NCBI GenBank assembly: GCA_964517075.1
Contig: CAZFAT010000229.1
Span: 1-26,987, forward strand
Length of the DNA: 26,987 nt
Origin: CAZFAT01 sp964517075
GTDB taxonomy: Bacteria; Acidobacteriota; Vicinamibacteria; Vicinamibacterales; SCN-69-37
Direction of reading: 5' to 3'
The stretch's first letter is position 1, and each line of letters opens with the position of its first letter. The notes below the pieces were generated by a model, which saw nothing but the letters and a program-made list of their open reading frames with translations, had not been told where the DNA came from and ran no database searches. Below, piece by piece: positions 21,187 through 26,987 of the stretch. Position numbers and translations under genes: made by a program.

Positions 21187-22491
21187 TTACTGCGGGCCGG
21201 CCTTGCCGGCCCCCTCGACGACCGCGGTCCGATGCCGTCTGCGTCGGCCGAACTCGGGCGCCTCGCGGACGCACGTGGCGAGAACGCCCATCGATCGCGC
21301 CAGGGCGCGCAGGCCCGTCCGGCGAATCGTCGCACCGGTGTCCGACACGACGGGGTAGCCCTGTGCGTCGGGTGTGACCTGTTCCCAGTGCCGGAACAGC
21401 CGCCCCCAGTCGCTCGCCAGCACGTCCCGCATCCGCGAGCGCGCCTTGACGGGATACCAGAAGCTGTCGTGGTAGGCCACACTCGCGATGTAGGCCCACG
21501 GCGCGAGCACCGTCTTCAACGACCATTCGACCGGTTTCCTCAGCGGTCCCCAGTAGATCTGATGCTGCATCCGCGCGGCGAACGTCATTTTGCGGAAGGG
21601 CCCTTCGAAGTGCCAGCGCTCCGCCGCCGCGCGCTGATCGCCGACGATCTCGATGTCGCGGGGATCGCCGCAGCCGAGTCCCAACTCGTGCGCCAGTCTG
21701 ATGAACTTGATGGACATTGGATCGAAGCCCATCAGCCGGGCTGCCACCGCGTCGATGGCGACCTGGTCGTCACTGGCCAGGATGACGTTCTTGACGTGCG
21801 GCACCATGCAGCGCGGGCCCGGTCCGTCGCCGGCGAACGTGCCGTCCATGACCGCGAAGATGCCCCGATGGATCGCCTTCTGAATCATCAGGAGATCCAC
21901 CAGCGTCTCGTGGATGACCGGATGCGTCCAGTGCCGTCGTTCGTTCAGCAGGCCGCCGAACGCGTTCTTCATCGCGCCGGTGGTCGTCGTGAAGACATGC
22001 GTCTTCACCGTCGGCAGGTGAATGATGTTTTCGCCGATGAACCGCCGCGGAATGAGGAACCCGTCGGGATAGACCTCGTTCAGGCAGAGGAACTTCTTCG
22101 TGAGGTCCCCGACCGCGTCCCGGATGTTGATCCACGTCTCGTCCCCCTCATAGAGGTGGACGTTCCGCAGGCCGTGGGCCTCGACCACGTTGAGCTGCTT
22201 GTTCTCGCGTTCGCCGAGGTGCGCATCGATGACCACGGTGCGGTTGTGACAGGCATGGATCAGCCGGGGATCGTAGCCATCCTGCTTCATGGCGCGAATC
22301 ACGCCGTCCAGCTGCCAGGGCGTCGTGGAACTGCCGGGAAAGAAGAAGTGCCAGGAGATGTTGATCTTGAGGGCCGTGTCCGCGTCGCGGGCGATGGTCC
22401 GCTGGTAGCCGGCCAGGTTCATCAGGGCGTGGTAGTCGGCCAGGACCGTGGCGGGCTTCGTACGGAGAATGGCGACTGTGGAACGGGGCAT
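21187..22491 (-). CDS. DUF362 domain-containing protein
   Basis: The 434-residue protein begins MPRSTVAILRTKPATVLADY. The core includes INISWHFFFPGSSTTPWQLDG, a region IIHLPTVKTHVFTTTTGAMKNAFG, and VMDGTFAGDGPGPR followed by DDQVAIDAVAARLMGFDP, all typical of DUF362 proteins. The biochemical function of the family is not established. No ferredoxin-type cysteine clusters are visible here, although some relatives have them. Residues about 340-375 contain an aromatic stretch (WAYIASVAYHDSFWYP). It starts 19 bp after the phosphoribosyltransferase gene and is followed after 17 bp by the arginine-run protein. A glycan-related role is contextual inference only. A GC hairpin overlaps its last codons (21192-21211). 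Confidence 0.88.
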   Translation of the reverse strand: MPRSTVAILRTKPATVLADYHALMNLAGYQRTIARDADTALKINISWHFFFPGSSTTPWQLDGVIRAMKQDGYDPRLIHACHNRTVVIDAHLGERENKQLNVVEAHGLRNVHLYEGDETWINIRDAVGDLTKKFLCLNEVYPDGFLIPRRFIGENIIHLPTVKTHVFTTTTGAMKNAFGGLLNERRHWTHPVIHETLVDLLMIQKAIHRGIFAVMDGTFAGDGPGPRCMVPHVKNVILASDDQVAIDAVAARLMGFDPMSIKFIRLAHELGLGCGDPRDIEIVGDQRAAAERWHFEGPFRKMTFAARMQHQIYWGPLRKPVEWSLKTVLAPWAYIASVAYHDSFWYPVKARSRMRDVLASDWGRLFRHWEQVTPDAQGYPVVSDTGATIRRTGLRALARSMGVLATCVREAPEFGRRRRHRTAVVEGAGKAGPQ

Positions 22492-22510
22492 CCCTGTACC
22501 TTAGCGGATC

Positions 22511-23389
22511 TCAGAGGGCCGGCGCGTACAGGATGAGCACGACCGCGACCACCCAGAGGATCACGCAGGCCATCAGGGGGCGGTCTGTCAGCAGCGTCTC
22601 GGACGGGTCGCCGCCTTCACCCCGCTGGTGCACCAGGTACAGATAGCGGAACAGGCCGTACAGCGGAAACGGTACCGTCCACAGCAGCCGGTCCGTCCCG
22701 AATCTCGCCACGGTCTCGTCGTCGGTCGTGTAAAACGCGTAGCCGAGCAGGACCGAGGCGGCGACAATGCCGATCATCTGGTCCAGGAGATATGGGCTGT
22801 ACTTCGTCAGAATCGGGCGATGATGGCCCGCATCTCCGGCGAGGCTGACCAGTTCCGCCCGCCGCTTGCTCAGGCCCAGGAAGAGGGCGCCGAGCAGCGT
22901 CAGGAGTAGCAGCCAGTGGCTGAACACCACCTCCACGGCCACGGCACCCGCCCACGCGCGCAGGACGAATCCGATGGCGATCGTGAGCACGTCGAGAATC
23001 ACGACATGCTTCAGCGAAACCGAATAGAGGCTCAACAGGACCAGGTAGGTCAGCGCGATCACGCCAAACGGCGGGGGCAGCACCAGGAACGCCGCAGTCA
23101 GCGCGCCGGTCCCGATGACGACGGCGCTGCCCATCGCCGTTCCCGGCGAGAGCCGCCCGGCCGCGACGGGTCGCCGTGACTTGAGCGGGTGCAGGCGGTC
23201 GGACTCACGGTCGCGGACGTCGTTGACCAGATACACGACACCGGACACCGCACAGAACACCGCGAAGGCCACGCAAGCCGCGAGGAGGGCGTCAGTGTCT
23301 CTGAGCCGGTACCCGAAAATCAGCCCGGCGAAGACGACGAGATTCTTCGTCCACTGGCGTGGGCGAAGGGAGCGCAGGACCTCGGCCAC
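22511..23389 (-). CDS. UbiA-family prenyl-phosphate phosphoribosyltransferase (decaprenyl-phosphate type)
   Basis: GTG 23389 (292 residues) is preferred: it has GGAGGG with a 6-nt spacer and begins just before the family's conserved LRPRQWTKNLVVFAG. ATG 23455 would add 22 Pro/Arg-rich residues and has no ribosome binding site. Motifs are NDVRDRESDRLHPLKSRRP (the first Asp-rich Mg-diphosphate site, with the HPxKxRRP tail of decaprenyl-phosphate phosphoribosyltransferases) and YSVSLKHVVILDVLTIAIGFVLRAWAG. About eight to nine membrane helices are visible. The family joins PRPP to a polyprenyl phosphate, the first step towards prenyl-linked arabinose or ribose donors, at the inner membrane. The neighbouring glycosyltransferases fit a surface-polysaccharide role. 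Confidence 0.9.
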   Translation of the reverse strand: MAEVLRSLRPRQWTKNLVVFAGLIFGYRLRDTDALLAACVAFAVFCAVSGVVYLVNDVRDRESDRLHPLKSRRPVAAGRLSPGTAMGSAVVIGTGALTAAFLVLPPPFGVIALTYLVLLSLYSVSLKHVVILDVLTIAIGFVLRAWAGAVAVEVVFSHWLLLLTLLGALFLGLSKRRAELVSLAGDAGHHRPILTKYSPYLLDQMIGIVAASVLLGYAFYTTDDETVARFGTDRLLWTVPFPLYGLFRYLYLVHQRGEGGDPSETLLTDRPLMACVILWVVAVVLILYAPAL

Positions 23390-23395
23390 CGCCAG

Positions 23396-23401
23396 CCCTC
23401 C
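23396..23401 (-). promoter_or_regulatory. Ribosome binding site that decides the phosphoribosyltransferase start
   Basis: GGAGGG on the minus strand (23401 to 23396) lies 6 nt before GTG 23389. It is much better than anything before the longer ATG at 23455, which is preceded only by a GC hairpin. Confidence 0.6.
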
Positions 23402-23458
23402 GCGCGGGGACTGGTCGGGGACCGGGTGCGTCGTGGGCACGGGTCGTCGAGCCATGGG

Positions 23459-23476
23459 CGGGGCGCTGCCGCCCCG
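23459..23476 (-). terminator. GC hairpin between the STAS gene and the phosphoribosyltransferase gene
   Basis: CGGGGCG (23459-23465) and CGCCCCG (23470-23476) pair perfectly around a 4-nt loop, immediately after the STAS stop codon at 23483. No T-run follows, so it may be a weak terminator, an RNA 3'-end stabiliser or simply a small palindrome. It would also sit directly before ATG 23455, which argues further against that start. Confidence 0.3.
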
Positions 23477-23482
23477 TGATGC

Positions 23483-23818
23483 CTAATAGCTCTGCAGCGC
23501 GTCGGATTCCGAGTCGAACGTCTCGAAGACGGTCAGCAGCTTGGTAATCGACAGCAGGTCCGTGATGCGCTTGGTCAGGTTGACGAGCTTGAGCTGTCCG
23601 CCCTGCCGGCTGACGGTCGTGTAGGTGCGCACGATTTCGCCGAGGCCGGCGCTGTCGATGTAGGGGACCTCCGCGAGATTGAGCAGAATGCGCCGCCGAT
23701 CCTGGAGGACGAGAGAATTGATCTTGTCCTTCAGGGCTTCATCGCCTTCGCCCAACGTAATCTTGCCTTTCAGGTCGAGAATCGTCACGTCGCCGACGAC
23801 TCGTTCCTCGATCTGCAT
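23483..23818 (-). CDS. STAS-domain anti-sigma-factor antagonist
   Basis: ATG 23818 gives 111 residues and has AAGGAG with about 6 nt spacing; upstream codons are not needed. The chain is a single STAS domain: MQIEERVVGDVTILDLKGKI at the N-terminus and the phosphorylation loop PYIDSAGLGEIV with conserved S56. Proteins of the SpoIIAA/RsbV type are switched by phosphorylation of this serine and release a sigma factor from its anti-sigma kinase. No kinase or sigma gene is nearby, so the partner is unknown. STAS proteins also serve in polysaccharide-cluster regulation, which would fit the following genes, but that is inference. Its own promoter lies upstream. Confidence 0.92.
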   Translation of the reverse strand: MQIEERVVGDVTILDLKGKITLGEGDEALKDKINSLVLQDRRRILLNLAEVPYIDSAGLGEIVRTYTTVSRQGGQLKLVNLTKRITDLLSITKLLTVFETFDSESDALQSY

Positions 23819-23909
23819 GCCCGACTCCTTGCCGGCGCCTGAGCGGCGCGGAACTGCAAACAGGGTGGACGCGGGCGGCCCGGGCCTCCCGCGGTCGCAA
23901 AGCGTGACA

Positions 23910-23938
23910 AGTCTACGGGGCGCGAGGCCATTCGACAA
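23910..23938 (-). promoter_or_regulatory. Sigma70-type promoter of the STAS gene and possibly the glycan run
   Basis: On the minus strand TTGTCG (23938 to 23933), a 17-bp spacer and TAGACT (23915 to 23910) each match the consensus at 4 of 6 positions. The expected start of transcription is near 23903, leaving a leader of about 85 nt before ATG 23818. Confidence 0.45.
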
Positions 23939-23955
23939 GGCCTCCGTGCCCTCAA

Positions 23956-24153
23956 TCAGTCGGCCTCTCGGCGCTGCTTCTTGCGGGAGCGCTTGCGCGC
24001 GAGGGCTTGCTTCGCACGCCGCTTGTCGCCGGGCTTGAGATAAAACGAATGCTTCTTGATGTCCTTGATGATGTCCTCTTGCTGGACCTTGCGCTTGAAG
24101 CGCCGGAGGGCACTTTCAATGGACTCGCCTTCCTGAATCTTGACGTCCGCCAC
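23956..24153 (-). CDS. rpsU: 30S ribosomal protein S21
   Basis: GTG 24153 gives a 65-residue, strongly basic protein: VADVKIQEGESIESALRRFKRKVQQEDIIKDIKKHSFYLKP, then a Lys/Arg-rich C-terminus (KRRAKQALARKRSRKKQRREAD). This is the standard S21 N-terminus and length; the longer open frame upstream is spurious. A purine-rich AAAGGGGG lies about 9 nt upstream and serves as ribosome binding site. S21 sits on the small subunit platform near the anti-Shine-Dalgarno end of 16S rRNA and helps initiation. It is transcribed divergently from purD. Confidence 0.95.
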   Translation of the reverse strand: MADVKIQEGESIESALRRFKRKVQQEDIIKDIKKHSFYLKPGDKRRAKQALARKRSRKKQRREAD

Positions 24154-24215
24154 GGTTCGACACCCCCTTTCCCGCGGTTTTGCGGCCCGGTCGGGCCTTG
24201 ACCCGCCCGGGCAAC

Positions 24216-24243
24216 ACAGTAGCCTAGCATGGCCGGGCGCAAA
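24216..24243 (-). promoter_or_regulatory. Possible rpsU promoter
   Basis: On the minus strand TTTGCG (24243 to 24238), a 16-bp spacer and TACTGT (24221 to 24216) form a modest sigma70-like pair. A leader of about 55 nt would follow. The site lies about 20 bp from the purD -10 element on the other strand, so the two promoters may influence each other. Confidence 0.35.
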
Positions 24244-24263
24244 CGCCGCGGCCGCCAAGTCGC

Positions 24264-24269
24264 TACAAT
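24264..24269 (+). promoter_or_regulatory. -10 element of purD (leaderless candidate)
   Basis: TACAAT (24264-24269) matches 5 of 6 consensus bases and ends 6 nt before the GTG start at 24276. There is no purine-rich ribosome binding site in between. Transcription starting at the usual distance would begin at or next to the first base of the start codon. Confidence 0.5.
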
Positions 24270-24275
24270 CCCCGC

Positions 24276-25571
24276 GTGAAAGTGCTCGTCCTCGGAGGCG
24301 GGGCCCGGGAGCACGCCCTGGCCTGGCGGCTCAGTCGCGATCCCGACGTGGCCGCGGTGGTGGTCGCCCCGGGCAATGCGGGAATCGCCGCCGATTTCCC
24401 GTGCATTTCCGTCGATCCGCTCGACCCGGCCGAGGTCCACGCGCTCGCCGTCCACCAGGGGGTCGATCTCACCGTCGTTGGCCCCGAGGCGCCCCTCGAG
24501 CGGGGCCTCGCGGACCACTTCCGCCGGGCCGGCCGCCCGATCCTCGGGCCGTCACGACAGGGCGCCGCCCTCGAGTGCTCCAAGATCGAGTCCAAGCGCT
24601 TCATGGATCGCCACGGCGTTCCGACGGCGCCGTTCGTCGTCTGCGACACCCTTGAGGGGGCGCTCGGGGCCGTTGCCGGAGAAGACTTCGGGTTTCCCGT
24701 CGTCATCAAGGCCGACGGCCTGGCCGCGGGGAAGGGCGTCGTGATCGCCGACGACCGGTCTCAGGCCGAAACCGCGGTCCGAGCCGCGATGGTCGATCGG
24801 GAGTTCGGCGACGCCGGCACCCGGCTGGTCATCGAACAGTGCCTCTCCGGACCCGAGGTGTCGTTTTTCGTGCTGTCGGACGGCGAGCGCGCGGTGCCGT
24901 TGGCGAGTGCGCAGGATCACAAGCGGATCTGGGACGACGACCGCGGACCGAACACGGGCGGGATGGGCGCCTGTGCACCGAGCCCGCTCATGACCCCTGA
25001 GTTGGAGGAGTTCACGATGCGGCGCGTCGTGGCGCCGGTCGTCGAGGGCATGCGCGCGCAGGGCGATCCGTACGTCGGGTTTCTCTACGTCAGCTTGATG
25101 CTCACACCGGATGGGCCGAAGGTGATTGAGTTCAACGTGCGGTTCGGTGACCCGGAGGCTCAGGTCGTGTTGCCGCATCTCACGGGCCCGTTTGGGTCCA
25201 CTCTTTACGCGGCGGCGTCAGGCCGTCTTGACACGACCACTCTGAAGACCGGTCGCGATCGTTTCGTCGGCGTCGTGCTGGCGTCCAGAGGCTATCCGGC
25301 CAGGCCTGAGGTGGGTCAGGTGATTCGCGGGCTGGAGGAGGCGAGGGCGCTGCCGAACGTTCTGGTGTTTCATTCGGCCACCCGCCGCGACGGCGACGAA
25401 CTGGTCACCGCCGGAGGCCGCGTGCTCACGGTCGTCGGTCAGGGCCCCACCTTCGAGAACGCCATGGCGACGGCGTACGCGGCGGCCGGGCGCATTGCCT
25501 TCGACGGCGTGCAGTACCGGCGGGACATCGGGCGGAAGGCGATTGCATCGGCTGCGGAGACGCGTGCATGA
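24276..25571 (+). CDS. purD: Phosphoribosylamine--glycine ligase
   Basis: The 431-residue ATP-grasp enzyme joins glycine to phosphoribosylamine, the second step of de novo purine synthesis. It starts at GTG 24276, giving MKVLVLGGGAREHALAWRL, the invariant family start. Other motifs are VVGPEAPLERGLADHF, the ATP-binding FPVVIKADGLAAGKGVVIA, QDHKRIWDDDRGPNTGGMGA, and the C-terminal signature RFGDPEAQVVLP. Length is normal (about 420-430). The stop overlaps the purE start (ATGA at 25568-25571), so the two are translationally coupled. The lack of a ribosome binding site with a -10 element 6 nt upstream points to leaderless translation. Confidence 0.97.
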   Translation: MKVLVLGGGAREHALAWRLSRDPDVAAVVVAPGNAGIAADFPCISVDPLDPAEVHALAVHQGVDLTVVGPEAPLERGLADHFRRAGRPILGPSRQGAALECSKIESKRFMDRHGVPTAPFVVCDTLEGALGAVAGEDFGFPVVIKADGLAAGKGVVIADDRSQAETAVRAAMVDREFGDAGTRLVIEQCLSGPEVSFFVLSDGERAVPLASAQDHKRIWDDDRGPNTGGMGACAPSPLMTPELEEFTMRRVVAPVVEGMRAQGDPYVGFLYVSLMLTPDGPKVIEFNVRFGDPEAQVVLPHLTGPFGSTLYAAASGRLDTTTLKTGRDRFVGVVLASRGYPARPEVGQVIRGLEEARALPNVLVFHSATRRDGDELVTAGGRVLTVVGQGPTFENAMATAYAAAGRIAFDGVQYRRDIGRKAIASAAETRA

Positions 25572-26068
25572 CACAAGTGTTGATTCTGATGGGTTCCGAC
25601 TCGGATGCGGCGGTCATGGGCGCCGCGGGCGACGTGCTGACGGGCCTGGGTGTGTCCTGGGAAATGACGGTCGCCTCGGCGCACCGATCGCCCGAGCGCG
25701 TGGTGCGACTGGTCAGGGAGGCGCCTGCGCGCGGCGTGCGCATCTTCATTGTCGGCGCGGGCGCCGCCGCACATCTGGCCGGCGTCGTGGCCGCCCACAC
25801 CACCCTCCCGGTGATCGGCGTGCCCATCGACTCATCCGCGCTCAAAGGGCTCGACGCGCTCCTGTCCACCGTGCAGATGCCGCCGGGCGTACCGGTCGCG
25901 ACTGTTGCCATTGGCAAGCCCGGCGCGACCAATGCCGGTGTGCTGGCTGCGCAGATGCTGGCGCTTGGTGACGCTGGCGTCGAGCAGCGCCTCAAGGCGT
26001 ACAAGGCGGAACTGGCGGAGAAGGTCGAAGCGGCCGCCCGCCGCCTCGAGGAGCGTCCACCGACCTGA
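25568..26068 (+). CDS. purE: N5-carboxyaminoimidazole ribonucleotide mutase (class I PurE)
   Basis: The 166-residue protein starts MTQVLILMGSDSD, followed by the conserved SAHRSPERV and GAGAAAHLAGVVAAHT motifs that build the active site. PurE moves the carboxyl group of N5-CAIR to C4 of the ring in purine synthesis and forms an octamer. Class I enzymes normally work with PurK, which is not in this window. Length matches class I (about 160-170). A helical C-terminus (LKAYKAELAEKVEAAARRLEE) is usual. It overlaps purD by 4 bp and ends 58 bp from a convergent gene, with a palindrome between them. Confidence 0.95.
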   Translation: MTQVLILMGSDSDAAVMGAAGDVLTGLGVSWEMTVASAHRSPERVVRLVREAPARGVRIFIVGAGAAAHLAGVVAAHTTLPVIGVPIDSSALKGLDALLSTVQMPPGVPVATVAIGKPGATNAGVLAAQMLALGDAGVEQRLKAYKAELAEKVEAAARRLEERPPT

Positions 26069-26092
26069 AAGTCGCAGCTCCGTTTCATTACG

Positions 26093-26122
26093 CGATGGAG
26101 GGGCCGACCTTCAGGTCGGCTT
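26093..26122. repeat. REP-like palindrome, copy 2 (convergent intergenic)
   Basis: GCCGACCT (26103-26110) and AGGTCGGC (26113-26120) form a perfect inverted repeat around TC. The flank CGATGGAGGG (26093-26102) is shared with the copy at 4886-4916 read in the other direction: 18 bases (26093-26110) are identical, the centre differs by an indel, and the second arm matches again. It lies in the 58-bp gap between convergent purE and the FG-GAP gene, so it may also serve as a terminator hairpin. Confidence 0.7.
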
Positions 26123-26126
26123 ATGG

Positions 26127-26987
26127 TCAGCGTACCGCCGGTGCGATGGCGCCGGTCCCGCGCTTGAGCGTGACGAGGCGGTCGGCGTCCTGTCGGCCGA
26201 ACCGCTCGCGCGCGCCGTCCGGCCAGTGCACGTCAATGCCGGTGATGTCGGCCGCCGCCCCGAGACCGAAGTGCAGGCGCGAATCGCTGGCGGACATATA
26301 GCTGCCATCGGTCCGGACGCGCCGCCAGAGCGCAGGCCGGCCAGTGCGATGTACCCCCACCCATGCGCCGAGGGCCAGCCGATTGGCGGGTCCCTGGTCC
26401 AACCGGACCTGCAGCCATCGATGTCCGTTACGCGATTGGTTGAGCAGCAGCTTGGCCCTGCCGCCGTTGTTGTTGACGACGATGTCGACGTCTCCGTCGT
26501 TGTCGAGATCGCCGAACGCCGCTCCGCGGCCGATTTCGAGGTCCGAGAAATCGGGACCGGCAATCGCCGCGGGTACTTCCTCCAGCCGCGCCTTCCCGGT
26601 ATTGCGGAACAACTGGTTGTTCATGCGGTACGGACGCGGCTGGCCGCGCTGCTTCGGCACGATGCTCACCGCGCCGTTGGTGATGAACAGATCGAGCCAG
26701 CCATCATTGTCGTAGTCGAACCAGTCGGTGCCGAAGCCGGTATAGGCCGCGGTGGGCGCGGCGATGCCCGTTCGCACTCGCGCATCGACGAAGAGACCCT
26801 GGCCGTCGCTGACGTACAGGACGAATGTTTCGCCCACGTCGTTGGTAACGAACAGATCCTCGTCGCCGTCGGCGTCGAAGTCGCCCGCGCCGATGCCCAT
26901 GCTGGCTTCCGGGTGGCCGGCGGCATTGACCGCGGCGCCTGAGAGGAGTCCCTCATCGAGAAACGTGCCGTTGCGCTGGTTGACCCA
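26127..26987 (-). CDS. FG-GAP/VCBS repeat protein with ASPIC/UnbV C-terminal domain (5' truncated by window)
   Basis: The frame is open to the window edge, so the N-terminus and signal peptide are missing; 286 residues are visible. Calcium-binding FG-GAP loops appear as DFDADGDEDLF, WFDYDNDGWLDLF and FGDLDNDGDVDIVV, blades of a seven-bladed beta-propeller. The last 90 residues (GHRWLQVRLDQGPANRLALGAWVGV... ITGIDVHWPDGARERFG) match the ASPIC/UnbV domain. Such CRTAC1-like proteins are numerous in acidobacteria and planctomycetes, are usually exported, and have unproven functions. It ends 58 bp from purE, convergent. Confidence 0.92.
   Translation of the reverse strand, partial: WVNQRNGTFLDEGLLSGAAVNAAGHPEASMGIGAGDFDADGDEDLFVTNDVGETFVLYVSDGQGLFVDARVRTGIAAPTAAYTGFGTDWFDYDNDGWLDLFITNGAVSIVPKQRGQPRPYRMNNQLFRNTGKARLEEVPAAIAGPDFSDLEIGRGAAFGDLDNDGDVDIVVNNNGGRAKLLLNQSRNGHRWLQVRLDQGPANRLALGAWVGVHRTGRPALWRRVRTDGSYMSASDSRLHFGLGAAADITGIDVHWPDGARERFGRQDADRLVTLKRGTGAIAPAVR

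Noticed and set aside
21192..21211. GC hairpin at the 3' end of the DUF362 gene as a terminator
   Set aside because: It overlaps coding sequence and the next gene starts 17 bp after the stop, with no T-run; the genes are probably cotranscribed.
1..26987. CRISPR arrays, insertion sequences, phage or integrase genes, tRNA or rRNA genes
   Set aside because: None seen on either strand; only short palindromes repeat within the window.

Overview
The window is GC-rich, densely coded bacterial chromosome. It looks like an Acidobacteriota genome, probably of the Vicinamibacteria type. The main pointers are an orphan MacB/FtsX-type permease of the kind duplicated in acidobacteria, a carboxypeptidase-like domain fused to an outer-membrane barrel, an FG-GAP plus ASPIC/UnbV protein, and scattered short GC palindromes between genes. 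This assignment is inference from gene families, not from a phylogenetic marker. Both ends of the window cut through genes.

Layout. Positions 1-2746 (+) carry the C-terminal part of an FtsX/MacB-like permease, a nitroreductase and a vapBC toxin-antitoxin pair whose promoter contains a perfect palindrome. At 2747-3032 there is a structured non-coding stretch ending in a strong terminator-like hairpin. It is followed by an ABC exporter half-transporter (3033-4871, +). A minus-strand block (8328 down to 4924) encodes the large chain of methylmalonyl-CoA mutase overlapping OppD-like and OppF-like ATPases, with no permease or binding protein nearby. A small uncharacterised gene (8701-8994, +) has a near-consensus promoter. 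Enolase and phosphoglycerate mutase follow on the minus strand, a two-step glycolytic pair.

Positions 11259-17572 (+) look like one transcription unit. It holds an outer-membrane barrel protein with a carboxypeptidase-regulatory-like domain, a polytopic PDZ-GAF-PAS histidine kinase and an NtrC-type sigma54 activator. Positions 17593-23818 (-) form a tightly packed, glycan-related run: an STAS protein, a UbiA-family prenyl-phosphate phosphoribosyltransferase, a DUF362 protein, an unknown protein with an 11-arginine run, and two paralogous GT4-type glycosyltransferases. The last three junctions of that run are a 17-bp gap followed by two 4-bp overlaps. Positions 23956-26068 hold rpsU (-) divergent from purD-purE (+). 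The window ends inside an FG-GAP/UnbV protein (-).

Themes worth attention. Several genes (vapB, the mutase, purD) have a -10-like hexamer 6-7 nt before the start codon and no clear ribosome binding site, which suggests leaderless mRNAs. A palindromic element recurs in convergent intergenic gaps as a near-identical inverted pair. The outer-membrane/kinase/activator triad and the arginine-rich glycan proteins are the least conventional protein-level features. No RNA gene, CRISPR array, phage or insertion sequence was seen.
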